Source: Kribbella capetownensis (lineage in GTDB: Bacteria; Actinomycetota; Actinomycetes; Propionibacteriales; Kribbellaceae). Taken from it: a stretch of DNA of 64,000 nucleotides. Both the position numbers and the translations under genes were made by a program. This document shows positions 1 to 8,424 of the stretch, one piece after another (position 1 is the stretch's first letter; each line of letters starts with the position of its first letter). The notes beneath the pieces were generated by a model. The model saw only the letters and a program-made list of their open reading frames with translations, ran no database searches and was not told where the DNA came from. The stretch is taken from the NCBI RefSeq assembly GCF_004331485.1, contig NZ_SJKD01000008.1, positions 372,001 to 436,000 on the forward strand, in the 5' to 3' direction.

Positions 1-1
1 C

Positions 2-1378
2 TTACTCGGCGACGACCTTGCCCGGGTTCAGGATGTTCTTCGGGTCCATCGCCTGCTTGATCGCGCGGTGTACGTCGAGCGCGACCGGGCCGATCTCCTC
101 GGCCAGCCAGGTCCGCTTGAGTACGCCGACGCCGTGCTCGCCGGTGATCGTGCCGCCGAGCTGGAGCCCGACCTCCATCACCTTGTCGAACGCCTGCTGC
201 GCCCGCTCGGCCTGGGCCGGATCGGTCTGGTCGAAGACCACCGTCGGGTGCATGTTGCCGTCACCGGCATGCCCGAGAACGCCGATCGTGATGTCGAGGT
301 CCTTCGCGATCTCCTCGCACAGGCCGATGAACTCGGCCAGTCGCGACCGCGGAACGGCGACGTCGTCGATCATCGTCGTACCGAGCTCGTCGAGCGCGAT
401 CAGCGCCGCCCGCCGGGCCTCCAGCAGCAGCTCGCCCTCGGCCGGGTCGTCCGCCTCGATGCACTCGATCGCACCATTGTCGCGGCACAGCTTCGCCACC
501 ATCGCGATGTCGGCCGCGCCGGCCTCACCGCCCGCGTCGGACTGGGCGATCAGCATCGCCGCGGCCTCTTCCGGCAGGTCCATCCGCTTGTACGCGTTCA
601 CCGCGCGGATGGTGGTCTGGTCCATGATCTCCAGCAGGCTGAGCGAAACGCCGCTGCGGATGATCTCGAGGATCGCCTCGCCCGCTGCGGGTCCGGAGTC
701 GAACAGCGCGGCCATGGTCCGCGGCTGGGCCGCCTGCGGACGCAGCGCCAGGGTCGCCTCGGTGATGATGCCGAGCGTCCCCTCGCTGCCGACGATCAGC
801 TTGGCCAGGTCGTACCCGGCCACACCTTTGACCGTCTTCCGACCGGTCCGCAGTACGCGGCCGTCCGCGAGCACGACCTCCAGGCCGAGCACGTAGTCCG
901 TGGTCACGCCGTACTTCACGCAGCACAGGCCGCCCGAGTTGGTGGACAGGTTCCCGCCGATCGAGCAGAACTCCCAGCTGGACGGGTCCGGCGGGTAGAA
1001 CAGCCCGTGTTCGGCGACCGCGCGGGACAGTACGGCGTTGTATACGCCCGGCTGGGTGACGACGTACCGGTCGATCGGCTCGATCGCCAGCACCTTGTCC
1101 ATCTTCTCCAGCGAGATCACGATGCAGCCGTCCAGCGCGTTCGCCGCCCCGGACAGCCCGGAGCGAGCGCCCTGCGGCACCACCGGCACCCCGGCCTCGG
1201 CCGCGATCTTCACCGCCGCCTGCACATGCGCCGTCTCGCGCGCCAGCACCACGGCCAGCGGCATCCCCGCCGGGCAGAACATCGCCCGGTCGTACCGGTA
1301 ACTCTCCATCCGATCCGGATCAGTCACCAACGCCTCACGCGGCAACACCTGCGCCAGCAACTCCACCACATCACTCAT
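2..1378 (-). CDS. FAD-linked oxidase, GlcD / D-lactate dehydrogenase type
   Basis: Complete 458-residue flavoprotein of the vanillyl-alcohol-oxidase fold that likely oxidises a 2-hydroxy acid such as glycolate or D-lactate. The N-terminal FAD-binding half (about residues 35-215) has the P-loop-like VPQGARSGLSGAA and a glycine-rich GSEGTLGI. The C-terminal half has HAGDGNMHP and GEHGVGVLK, both typical of GlcD/Dld proteins, and ends NPGKVV. No signal peptide or iron-sulfur subunit is visible nearby, so it may act alone in the cytoplasm. The ATG has no Shine-Dalgarno but has TAGGCT six bases upstream, which suggests a leaderless transcript. Family is sure, substrate is not. Confidence 0.9.
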   Translation of the reverse strand: MSDVVELLAQVLPREALVTDPDRMESYRYDRAMFCPAGMPLAVVLARETAHVQAAVKIAAEAGVPVVPQGARSGLSGAANALDGCIVISLEKMDKVLAIEPIDRYVVTQPGVYNAVLSRAVAEHGLFYPPDPSSWEFCSIGGNLSTNSGGLCCVKYGVTTDYVLGLEVVLADGRVLRTGRKTVKGVAGYDLAKLIVGSEGTLGIITEATLALRPQAAQPRTMAALFDSGPAAGEAILEIIRSGVSLSLLEIMDQTTIRAVNAYKRMDLPEEAAAMLIAQSDAGGEAGAADIAMVAKLCRDNGAIECIEADDPAEGELLLEARRAALIALDELGTTMIDDVAVPRSRLAEFIGLCEEIAKDLDITIGVLGHAGDGNMHPTVVFDQTDPAQAERAQQAFDKVMEVGLQLGGTITGEHGVGVLKRTWLAEEIGPVALDVHRAIKQAMDPKNILNPGKVVAE

Positions 1379-1384
1379 ACCGCG

Positions 1385-1390
1385 AGCCTA
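1385..1390 (-). promoter_or_regulatory. -10 box of the FAD oxidase gene (leaderless)
   Basis: TAGGCT on the minus strand lies six bases before the ATG at 1378. This TANNNT-to-start spacing is typical of actinobacterial leaderless mRNAs. No ribosome-binding site is visible. Confidence 0.5.
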
Positions 1391-1424
1391 GTAGCACCCC
1401 CCGACCTGACGCTCGAGTAACCAT

Positions 1425-1438
1425 GTCCAGTTCTGGAC
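1425..1438. promoter_or_regulatory. 14-bp inverted repeat upstream of the FAD oxidase
   Basis: GTCCAG-TT-CTGGAC is a perfect inverted repeat 47 bp ahead of the oxidase start and 11 bp beyond the stop of the secreted-protein gene. It could be an operator for the oxidase or a short terminator hairpin for the upstream gene. It has no T tract, so an operator is slightly preferred. Confidence 0.35.
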
Positions 1439-1448
1439 CAGGCGTGAG

Positions 1449-1922
1449 TTAGCGGGTGCGGGCGGTGGCGTTTTCGGAGATTTCTTCGTAGCCGCCGCCG
1501 TAGTTGTGGTACTCGCGGCCGATGGCGGTGAAGGTGATGCTGCCGGCGGTGGCCTTGACCTTGGGTGTGCGGCAGGTGCGCTGGCCCTGGATCACCGAGC
1601 CGTTGCCGCCGCTGCTGTCACAGCTGAGCACGCGACCGCTGTTGGCTCCGCCGTACTGGACCAGGAAGGCGTTGGCCTTCGCGTTGGCCGGCATCTTGGA
1701 CACCATGGTGACCTCGGCCCAGTACTGGTAACAACTGTCCCGGACCAGGCGGATCGTGCCCCAACTGGGCGGCTTGTGATCACGCAGCATCGGTGCCGAC
1801 GAGATGGACCTCGCACCCGAGCAGGTGGCGGCTTCGGCCGCCTGGGCCGGGGTCGCGGCGAGGGCGATCGCACCCACTCCGGCCAGGCCCGCGGTGCTGA
1901 GCAGAATGCTCAGTGTCTTCAT
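1449..1922 (-). CDS. Small secreted protein, possibly DUF2690-like
   Basis: 157-residue exported protein. The ATG at 1922 is chosen because AGGAAGG lies just upstream and the protein then opens with a clean signal peptide (KTLSILLSTAGLAG... ending ATPAQA, cleavage near residue 28). The mature part has four cysteines that could form two disulfides, and the stretch GTIRLVRDSCYQYWAEV resembles the core of DUF2690-type exported proteins. A longer in-frame extension to 2048 is unlike a protein N-terminus and is not used. Function unknown; it probably acts outside the cell. Confidence 0.75.
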   Translation of the reverse strand: MKTLSILLSTAGLAGVGAIALAATPAQAAEAATCSGARSISSAPMLRDHKPPSWGTIRLVRDSCYQYWAEVTMVSKMPANAKANAFLVQYGGANSGRVLSCDSSGGNGSVIQGQRTCRTPKVKATAGSITFTAIGREYHNYGGGYEEISENATARTR

Positions 1923-2105
1923 GACGAAACCCTTCCTGAACGAACGCCCCGACGCCCATTCACCGGGCACACTACGCGAACAGCCCCTGCCCCGACAGTC
2001 ATTCCGGTAATCGGACGGCGACACACCGTGTCCAGTTGCTCCCGGCAATCTTTACCCCACCAGGTAACCGGTTTACCGCCACCCCACCCCCACCAACACT
2101 TCGAC

Positions 2106-2134
2106 GGACAACCGCTGGGGTTGCCGGTTGTTCC
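2106..2134. terminator. Possible hairpin downstream of hppD
   Basis: GGACAACCG pairs with CGGTTGTTCC (one bulge) about 60 bp beyond the hppD stop. The 273-bp gap 1923-2195 that holds it also contains a smaller repeat (GGTAA-CCGGT-TTACC at 2063-2077) and no credible gene. Weak evidence for a terminator. Confidence 0.3.
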
Positions 2135-2195
2135 CTCGAAATCTGAGCAGACAACCGACAACCAGGAGGGATATCCGTCGAAATGCCGGCGGGGA

Positions 2196-3398
2196 TCAGA
2201 GGTTGCCGCGTCGCTCTTGTTCGCGCTCGATCGCCTCGAACAGTGCCTTGAAGTTGCCCTTGCCGAAGCCGAGCGAACCGTGCCGCTCGATCAGCTCGTA
2301 GAACACCGTCGGCCGGTCGCCGATCGGTGCGGTGAAGATCTGCAGCAGGTACCCGTCCTCGTCGCGGTCGACCAGGATCCCGCGCGACTGCAGCTCCTCG
2401 ATCGGCACCCGCACCTCGCCGATCCGGGCCCGCAGCTCCGCGTCCTCGTAGTACGAGTCCGGCGTGTTCAGGAACTCGACGCCGTTGGCCCGCATGATGT
2501 CCACGGTCCGCAGGATGTCATTGGTGGCCAGCGCGATGTGCTGCGCGCCGGCGCCGTCGTAGAACTCCAGGAACTCGTCGATCTGCGACTTCTTCTTCGC
2601 GACGGCCGGCTCGTTCAGCGGGAACTTGACCCGGTGGTTGCCGTTGGCGACCACCTTGCTCATCAGCGCGGAGTAGTCGGTGGCGATGTCGTCGCCGACG
2701 AACTCCGCCATGTTCACGAAGCCCATCACCTTGTTGTAGAACCCGACCCACTCGTCCATCTTGCCGAGCTCGACGTTGCCGACGACGTGGTCGACCGCCT
2801 GGAACAGCCGCTTCGGGTGACCCTCGGCCCGGGTCACCTGGGTGCTCGCCGCAACGAACCCGGGCAGGTACGGACCGTCGTACCGGCTGCGGTCGATCAG
2901 GGTGTGCCGGGTGTCGCCGTACGCCGCGATCGCAGCGCGACGGATCGTGCCGTGCTCGTCGGTGACGTCGTTCGGCTCCTCGAGTACGACGGCACCACAC
3001 GCGCGGGCGTGCTCGATGCACTTGTCCACGTCGGGCACCTCGAGGGCGATGTCGGCCACGCCGTCGCCGTGCTTGCGGTGATGGTCGAGCAGCGTGCTCT
3101 TCGGGCTGACGCCGCCGCTGACGACGAAGCGGGCCGAGCCGGCCCTGAGCACGAATTCCTTGTTGTCCTTGTTGCCCGTCTCGGGCCCGGAGTACGCGAC
3201 CAGGTCCATCCCGAAGGCGAGCTGGTAGTACTTCGCGGTCTGGGTCGCGTTGCCGACCACGAACACCACGGCGTCCATCGCGGTGACCGGGAACGGGTCG
3301 GTGCTCTCGTCGTACGGCACCAGGCCGACGAGCTGCTTGAGCTGGTCGAGGTCGAGATCGGCGTCGAGCTCTGCGGGGGTGAGGTCGGTGCTGGTCAT
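2196..3398 (-). CDS. hppD: 4-hydroxyphenylpyruvate dioxygenase
   Basis: 400-residue non-heme iron dioxygenase that converts 4-hydroxyphenylpyruvate to homogentisate in tyrosine breakdown. It has two vicinal-oxygen-chelate domains (about 35-165 and 185-360). The C-terminal one carries the iron ligands in QAVDHVVGN, GAQHIALATND and VFYELIERHG, in the usual order. The ATG at 3398 follows GGGAGGATCACG; an upstream in-frame extension to 3464 runs into the regulator's promoter and is rejected. The gene is divergent from an Lrp-type regulator, which probably senses an aromatic amino acid. No homogentisate dioxygenase is in the window. Confidence 0.96.
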   Translation of the reverse strand: MTSTDLTPAELDADLDLDQLKQLVGLVPYDESTDPFPVTAMDAVVFVVGNATQTAKYYQLAFGMDLVAYSGPETGNKDNKEFVLRAGSARFVVSGGVSPKSTLLDHHRKHGDGVADIALEVPDVDKCIEHARACGAVVLEEPNDVTDEHGTIRRAAIAAYGDTRHTLIDRSRYDGPYLPGFVAASTQVTRAEGHPKRLFQAVDHVVGNVELGKMDEWVGFYNKVMGFVNMAEFVGDDIATDYSALMSKVVANGNHRVKFPLNEPAVAKKKSQIDEFLEFYDGAGAQHIALATNDILRTVDIMRANGVEFLNTPDSYYEDAELRARIGEVRVPIEELQSRGILVDRDEDGYLLQIFTAPIGDRPTVFYELIERHGSLGFGKGNFKALFEAIEREQERRGNL

Positions 3399-3450
3399 CG
3401 TGATCCTCCCAGGTTGGATTCGTGGCCTGAGCCTGGTGGTGAGGACACAG

Positions 3451-3460
3451 GTTGCGCAAC
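3451..3460. promoter_or_regulatory. Palindrome in the hppD/Lrp divergent promoter
   Basis: GTTGCGCAAC is a perfect 10-bp palindrome in the 150-bp divergent promoter. A partial copy (TTTGCTGCGCAGG) follows about 20 bp later. Lrp-family proteins often bind such repeated palindromes upstream of their own gene. Confidence 0.4.
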
Positions 3461-3548
3461 ACATCGTTGTTTTGCTGCGCAGGTTGTTCAGTATGCTGGC
3501 AACCCTGCTGGACTATTTGGTCAGTCTGACCACTACGGGAGGCGCGGT

Positions 3549-4031
3549 ATGTCGGTCGATGCGCTGGACGCCCGGATCCTCGGGCTGTTCGCGGCCGAAC
3601 CACGGGTCGGCGTCCTCGAGGCGTCGCGTCGGCTGGGGGTCGCGCGGGGAACTGTGCAGGCGCGACTCGACCGGCTGCAGCGGGACGGAGTCGTCCGCGG
3701 CTGGGGCCCGGACATCGACACGACCGCGATCGGCTACCCGGTCACGGCGTTCGCGACTTTGCAGATCGAGCAGGGGTCGGGGCATACGACGGTCGCGGCG
3801 GCGCTGGCGCGGATCCCGGAGGTGCTCGAGGTCCACACGATCACCGGCGCCGAGGACCTGTGGTGCCGGATCGTCGCTCGCTCGAACGCCGACCTGCAGA
3901 GGGTGATCGACCAGGTGGTGATCGTCCAGGGCATCCAGCGGGCATCCACGGTGATCGCCCTCGCAGAGCAGATCCCGCACCGCGTGCTCCCCCTGGTCGA
4001 GGCAGCAACCCGGACGTCCAGCACTCACTAA
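3549..4031 (+). CDS. Lrp/AsnC family transcriptional regulator
   Basis: 160-residue regulator. Residues 4-60 form the AsnC-type winged helix-turn-helix (VGVLEASRRLGVARGTVQARLDRLQRDGVV) and residues 65-150 the RAM ligand-binding domain with a GAEDLWCRI motif. The ATG at 3549 follows GGGAGG; a much longer in-frame extension upstream runs antisense through hppD and is rejected. Its divergent position makes it the likely regulator of hppD, responding to tyrosine or phenylalanine or their keto acids (inference). Confidence 0.92.
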   Translation: MSVDALDARILGLFAAEPRVGVLEASRRLGVARGTVQARLDRLQRDGVVRGWGPDIDTTAIGYPVTAFATLQIEQGSGHTTVAAALARIPEVLEVHTITGAEDLWCRIVARSNADLQRVIDQVVIVQGIQRASTVIALAEQIPHRVLPLVEAATRTSSTH

Positions 4032-4113
4032 CCCGGCCGAGCGGCGCCCGACAGCACCTCATCAGGCGTGAGCTCCTCGGGGCGCACGGGGTTGGTGAGT
4101 GCGGGAGGTCCGC

Positions 4114-4758
4114 TCAGGCCAGGCGTTTGGCTACTTCGACGGCGGCCCGCGCAACGCGCGGGCCGACGAATTCGCGGTCGAGCTTGCCGAGTACGACGAC
4201 CCCGATGGAGGCCTCCACTCCGGGCACGCCGAGTACCGGCGACGACACACCCTGGGCACCTGCCTGCAACTCGCCGGAGGTGACCACGAACGGTCGCCCA
4301 GCCGGATCCGGCTTCCGGCGACCGGCCAGGATCGCCTTGCCGGCGGCGCCCTGGTCGAGCGCGTGCCGCGACCCCATCCGGTAGGAGACGTGGTAATCGG
4401 TCCAGCTCGGCTCGATCACCGCGATCGCGAGCGCCTCCTCGCCATCCGCGACGGTCAGGTGGGCCGTCGCGCCGGTGTCCTCGGCGAGTGAGCGCAGTAC
4501 CGGAAGCGCGGCGTCACGCAGCGTGGGCTGAACGCGACGGCTGTAGTGCAGCACGGCCAGGCCGAGCCGGGCCCGTCCTTCGGAGTCGCGCCGGACCAGC
4601 CGGTGCAGCTCCAGGGTGTTCACCAACCGGTAGACCACGGTCCGGCTGACCCCCAATGCGGCGGCCAGCTCGGTGATCGACAGACCGTCCGGGGCGTCCG
4701 CGAGCAGTTCGAGGACAGTGAGTCCCCGGTCGAGCGTCTGCGAGGTCTCTGCGGGCAC
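4114..4758 (-). CDS. IclR family transcriptional regulator
   Basis: 214-residue regulator starting at GTG. The N-terminal helix-turn-helix (TVLELLADAPDGLSITELAAALGVSRTVVYRLVNTL is its span, residues 14-49) is followed by an IclR effector domain ending near residue 205 (SGELQAGAQGVSSPVLGV). The family usually controls aromatic or carboxylic acid catabolism. It stands between the Lrp gene, which converges on it, and a divergent membrane-protein gene, so the target is not clear from context. Start chosen because no credible coding sequence precedes it. Confidence 0.9.
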   Translation of the reverse strand: MPAETSQTLDRGLTVLELLADAPDGLSITELAAALGVSRTVVYRLVNTLELHRLVRRDSEGRARLGLAVLHYSRRVQPTLRDAALPVLRSLAEDTGATAHLTVADGEEALAIAVIEPSWTDYHVSYRMGSRHALDQGAAGKAILAGRRKPDPAGRPFVVTSGELQAGAQGVSSPVLGVPGVEASIGVVVLGKLDREFVGPRVARAAVEVAKRLA

Positions 4759-4801
4759 GTTCGAAGAGTATCCGTTTTTCGGGCGCGGCCCGATGGCCCC
4801 G

Positions 4802-4807
4802 TATCTT
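4802..4807 (+). promoter_or_regulatory. -10 box, leaderless membrane-protein gene
   Basis: TATCTT followed by six bases and a GTG start codon at 4814, without a Shine-Dalgarno sequence. Confidence 0.45.
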
Positions 4808-4813
4808 GCTGCC

Positions 4814-5596
4814 GTGCGAAATTACTGGGCGCTCCTCCCCGCCATCGCCATCGTGATCGGGCTGACGCTGCTCTACGCGATCCCGACGCTGATCAATCCG
4901 CAGTGGACGAGCTCGGTGCTGGCGCTGTTCCGGCAGGTCCCGGAACAGCCGGATCCGGCTGTGGACCCGGCCCAGGACCCAGCGCTGCAGCCCGCCGAGG
5001 CGCGGCGCGCGGCCGGGATTCTCGGCCCGCAGCAGATCAAGTCGAGGCGCATGCTCGCCGTCCTGCTGGTGGTCGGGGTGGTCGCCCTGATCGGGTTCAA
5101 CATCTCGCTGAACCGGGAGCGGAACGGCTGCTACAAGGCCGCCGAGGCCTGGGGCGCGATCCCCGGGAAGGCCGACCGGGACCCGTGCATCAACAAGATC
5201 TTCGGCAGCTTCTTCGGCGACCCGACCGGCTTCAAGCCGCTGGAGGCGAAGCCGCAGCCGATCGAGACCTACCAGCTCATCCACAAGAAGCACCCGAAGT
5301 ACCTGAAGTGGATGCAGAACGGCCCGAGCTACGACGACGTGGACCTGCTGATCGGCTCGGGCAGCAACTGCTCGCTGGACCTGAAGGTCGTCGAGGAGGA
5401 CGACAAGGTGATGGTCCTGCTCGACTCGGACACGCCGTGCCCGCCGGAGGACGCGATCTCACTCAGCTCGGTCAAGCTGAAGAAGCCACTGGGCGATCGG
5501 AAGGTCGTCACCGTCGACGACAAGCCGATGCGCGAGATCAACCCCGACGCCGACTCCTGGCCGACCGTGCTGAAGAAGCTGGTCACCGGGGGCTGA
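4814..5596 (+). CDS. Hypothetical membrane protein
   Basis: 260-residue protein that I do not recognise. One hydrophobic helix lies at residues 5-25 (LLPAIAIVIGLTLLYAIP) and a second near 88-105 (MLAVLLVVGVVALIGFNI). Beyond them is a soluble domain of about 150 residues with paired cysteines (NGCYKAAEAW, DPCINKIFG, SNCSLDL, TPCPPED) that may form disulfides outside the cell. The GTG is preferred to an in-frame ATG at 4793 because TATCTT lies at leaderless spacing. Its stop codon abuts that of the convergent MFS gene within TGATCA. Confidence 0.75.
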   Translation: MRNYWALLPAIAIVIGLTLLYAIPTLINPQWTSSVLALFRQVPEQPDPAVDPAQDPALQPAEARRAAGILGPQQIKSRRMLAVLLVVGVVALIGFNISLNRERNGCYKAAEAWGAIPGKADRDPCINKIFGSFFGDPTGFKPLEAKPQPIETYQLIHKKHPKYLKWMQNGPSYDDVDLLIGSGSNCSLDLKVVEEDDKVMVLLDSDTPCPPEDAISLSSVKLKKPLGDRKVVTVDDKPMREINPDADSWPTVLKKLVTGG

Positions 5597-6829
5597 TCAG
5601 CTCAGCGCCCGGGTCTTGGAGTCGTACTCGCGGAACGGGCGGTTGCGGGCCAGCAGGATCAGCAGGCCGACGATGCAGACGGTCGCCCCGCCGAGCAGCG
5701 CGATCGTCGGGGTCGTCAGCGAGGCCGACGTACCCACGACGAAGTCGCCCAGGCGCGGTCCGCCGGCCACGACCACGGTGAACACACCCTGCAGCCGGCC
5801 ACGCATGGCATCCGGCGCGGCGGACTGCAGCACGGTGTTCCGGTACGCCGAACTCACCATGTCAGCCGCCCCCGACAACGCGAGCAACGCGACACCCAGC
5901 CAAATCGTGCGGGACAACCCGAACAGGCCGACCGCTGCCGCGTAGACCGTGATCGCGACGACGATCGCCACTCCCTGTCTTCGCACCCGGCTCACCCAGC
6001 CGGAGAACACCACGCCGATCAGCGCACCGATCGCCGGCGCCGCCTGCAGCAGGCCGACGGTCCGGACGCCACCGGCGAAGAACGAGCCCGCCACGGCCGG
6101 GAACAGGGCGCGGGGTTGCGCGAACACCATCGCGAGGATGTCGGCCAGGAACGTCGCCAGCAGCGCCGGCGCCGCCCGCAGGAACGTGAACCCCTCGAGC
6201 ACCGACTGCAGACCGGCCCGCCGGACCAGCCCGGTCGGCGGCACGGCCGGTAGCCGGAACAGCGCGTAGAGCGCCGCGGTGAACGTGATCACGTCGACCA
6301 GGTACGCCGCCGCGAACCCGTGCCAGGCGATCACCGCCGCACCGACCAACGGCCCGACGGTGAAGCCCAGGTTGAACGCGGCCTGGCTGAGCGTGTTCGC
6401 GGCCGGCAGCAGTTCCGGCCGGATCAGCCGCGGGATGATCGCGGACCGGGCCGGGCCGTTCACCGCGAAGCACGCCGACTGGCAGGCGACGACGGCGTAC
6501 AGGATCCACACCTGGCCCCAGTTCAGCTGCGACTGCAGCACCAGGATCATCGAGAGCACCCAGAGCCCGGTCGACGAGACGAGCGCGAGGATCCGCCGGT
6601 CGATCGCGTCGGCCATCGCCCCGCCGTACAGCCCGAACACGACCAACGGCACCAGCGCGCACAACCCGACCAGCCCGACCGCGAACGTCGACCGGGTCAG
6701 CGCGTACACCTGGATCGAGACCGTCACCGCGGTCATCTGCGTCCCGAGCTGCGAAACCGTCGACCCGACCCACAACCGGCGGAAGTCCGGCGATTCCTTC
6801 AGGGGGCGGATGTCAGTCAGCAGGGGCAC
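5597..6829 (-). CDS. MFS transporter (efflux type)
   Basis: 410-residue integral membrane protein with about 12 hydrophobic helices and the MFS motif-A-like loop GGAMADAIDRR between helices 2 and 3. The pattern (short N-terminus, TVSQLGTQMTAV, SGWVSRVRRQG after helix 8) is that of enterobactin-exporter-like or drug-efflux MFS proteins found in actinomycetes, so export of a small molecule is likely. The GTG start has TAAGTT six bases upstream, embedded in a perfect inverted repeat, so the gene is probably leaderless and repressed by a protein bound there. Substrate unknown. Confidence 0.88.
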   Translation of the reverse strand: MPLLTDIRPLKESPDFRRLWVGSTVSQLGTQMTAVTVSIQVYALTRSTFAVGLVGLCALVPLVVFGLYGGAMADAIDRRILALVSSTGLWVLSMILVLQSQLNWGQVWILYAVVACQSACFAVNGPARSAIIPRLIRPELLPAANTLSQAAFNLGFTVGPLVGAAVIAWHGFAAAYLVDVITFTAALYALFRLPAVPPTGLVRRAGLQSVLEGFTFLRAAPALLATFLADILAMVFAQPRALFPAVAGSFFAGGVRTVGLLQAAPAIGALIGVVFSGWVSRVRRQGVAIVVAITVYAAAVGLFGLSRTIWLGVALLALSGAADMVSSAYRNTVLQSAAPDAMRGRLQGVFTVVVAGGPRLGDFVVGTSASLTTPTIALLGGATVCIVGLLILLARNRPFREYDSKTRALS

Positions 6830-6830
6830 A

Positions 6831-6847
6831 GTGACAACTTATGTCAC
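6831..6847. promoter_or_regulatory. Inverted repeat over the MFS gene -10 box
   Basis: GTGACA-ACTTA-TGTCAC, a perfect 6-5-6 inverted repeat two bases upstream of the MFS GTG. It contains the minus-strand TAAGTT box (6836-6841), so a protein bound here would block transcription. Confidence 0.5.
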
Positions 6848-6858
6848 GACGTGAAGGA

Positions 6859-7620
6859 TCAGACGCGTGGGAACAGCTCGTGGTCAAGCGCTTCACCGAC
6901 CGTCAGCCCGAGCCCGTCAGTGACCACGTGCCCGGCACCGGAGTACGTCGCCTCGGCGTCGACGTAGATCGCGACGTGGGCGATCCGCGGATCGTCGGTC
7001 AGGTTCGGGGTCGCGGAGTGGGCCAGGTAGGCGTTGTGGAAGGTGCAGTCGCCGGCCCGCAGCGGGATGGTCAGCCGCTCCTCCCAGCGCAGGTCGGGGG
7101 CGGCCCGGAACATGTCGTCCCGATCGGCCAGGTCCTGCCGGCGCAGGTCCTGGTGATCGTGCGAGCCGGGGATGAACGTCATGCACCCGCGCTCCACGGG
7201 GACGTCGACCAGCGCGACCCAGGCGGACAGCGAGTGCCGCGACCCGGCATGCGGCCAGTACGGTGCGTCCTGGTGGAACTCGGTGGCCGCGCCGTTGTGC
7301 GGCGGTTTGATCAAAAGCTGGTCGTGCCAGATCCGCAGCGGCACCCCGGCCAGCGCAGTCGCCGCGGCGGCCAGCCGAGGATCGAGCGTGAGCTCACGCA
7401 GTACGTCGTCCTGCCGCCAGACGTTGACGTACTGGTTGAAGATCGCCGAGCCCTTCGAGTAGTCGTCGGCGCCCGCGGTGGCGGCGACCGCTGCGTCGCG
7501 GAACCGGGCCGCCTCGTCGGCGCCGATGATGTTCCGGATCCGGACCACCCCGGCGCGGCGATAGGCGGAAATGGTCTCTTCATCGAGTACGGCGGGTGCC
7601 GTAGGGTCGGTCGTGGTCAT
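6859..7620 (-). CDS. Phytanoyl-CoA dioxygenase family protein
   Basis: 253-residue Fe(II)/2-oxoglutarate-dependent oxygenase. The iron-binding HxD is in EFHQDAPYW and the distal histidine with the 2-oxoglutarate arginine region lies near NAYLAHSATPN. The ATG at 7620 follows AAGGAGTG. It is divergent from an AraC regulator with about 118 bp between the starts, so the pair probably forms a substrate-inducible unit. Members hydroxylate small molecules, including secondary metabolites and acyl chains; the substrate here cannot be read from the sequence. Confidence 0.88.
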   Translation of the reverse strand: MTTTDPTAPAVLDEETISAYRRAGVVRIRNIIGADEAARFRDAAVAATAGADDYSKGSAIFNQYVNVWRQDDVLRELTLDPRLAAAATALAGVPLRIWHDQLLIKPPHNGAATEFHQDAPYWPHAGSRHSLSAWVALVDVPVERGCMTFIPGSHDHQDLRRQDLADRDDMFRAAPDLRWEERLTIPLRAGDCTFHNAYLAHSATPNLTDDPRIAHVAIYVDAEATYSGAGHVVTDGLGLTVGEALDHELFPRV

Positions 7621-7738
7621 CGGGCCACTCCTTGGAATCCGTTGGCGGGAAGGTCTTTCCAGCCTCGCCTGGATCCGTGCGCGGCGACAGGCCTCCCTTG
7701 ACCGATACTTGACTGATCCTGACCTCCTGGAGGCGGTC

Positions 7739-8383
7739 GTGCACCAGATCCTGAGCAGTGAGGTGTTCCCCGACCAACGGCTTCCGGTCGCCGGCGAGCG
7801 CCTCGAGCTGGTGGCCGACGTCGCACCGCACAGCCACGCGTTCTTCGAGATCGCCGTCGTGCTCGCCGGGCGGGGCACGCACGTTTCGGCCGCCGGTGAG
7901 GTCCTGTTGCAGCGCGACTCGGTCGTCGTCCTCCGGCCGGGCGACTGGCACGGGTACACCGGCTGCGACGGGCTCGTAGTACGCAACGCCTATCTCGGCG
8001 CCGACATCTTCAGCCTGCTGTCCGCGGCGCTGATCCCGAGTGACGGGCCGCCGACCCTCGCGCACCCGGCCGTGCAGCACGCGATGCGCTTGCTGGAGGC
8101 AAGCATCGACGAGCCGTGGACACTGGATCGGCTCGCCACGTCGGTAAACCTCGCGCCCGGCTACCTGGTCCGGCTGTTCGGGCGGACCGCCGGTGTCTCC
8201 CCGATGGCCTACCTGAACCGGCTCCGGGCCGAGCGGGCGGCCGGGCTGCTGATCGAGTCCGACCTGCCGGTCGCGACCGTCGGGGCGATGGTCGGCTGGC
8301 ACGACCCGAGCCACGCCAGCCGCCGCTTCCGCGCCTGCTTCGGCCTCAGTCCCTCCCGGTACCGAGCCGCTTTCAGACCGTAG
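7739..8383 (+). CDS. AraC family transcriptional regulator
   Basis: 214-residue regulator. An N-terminal cupin sensor (about 20-100, with PHSHAFFEIAVVLAG and LRPGDWHGY) is followed by two AraC helix-turn-helix motifs (about 120-212, with TLDRLATSVNLAPGYLVRLF and VATVGAMVGWHDPSHASRRF). The GTG at 7739 is chosen because TGGAGG lies five bases upstream; an open frame continues back into the divergent dioxygenase gene and is rejected. It probably activates the neighbouring dioxygenase. Possible -35 elements (TTGACC, TTGACT) lie at about 7699-7716. Confidence 0.88.
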   Translation: MHQILSSEVFPDQRLPVAGERLELVADVAPHSHAFFEIAVVLAGRGTHVSAAGEVLLQRDSVVVLRPGDWHGYTGCDGLVVRNAYLGADIFSLLSAALIPSDGPPTLAHPAVQHAMRLLEASIDEPWTLDRLATSVNLAPGYLVRLFGRTAGVSPMAYLNRLRAERAAGLLIESDLPVATVGAMVGWHDPSHASRRFRACFGLSPSRYRAAFRP

Positions 8384-8424
8384 GCGCGGGACCACCAGAC
8401 GCCGCCTTAAGCAAAGATGTCTCC

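Noticed and set aside
1923..2195. Possible small gene or riboswitch in the 273-bp gap
   Set aside because: Only short hairpins and GC-rich tracts are visible; no start with a ribosome-binding site and no known riboswitch core.
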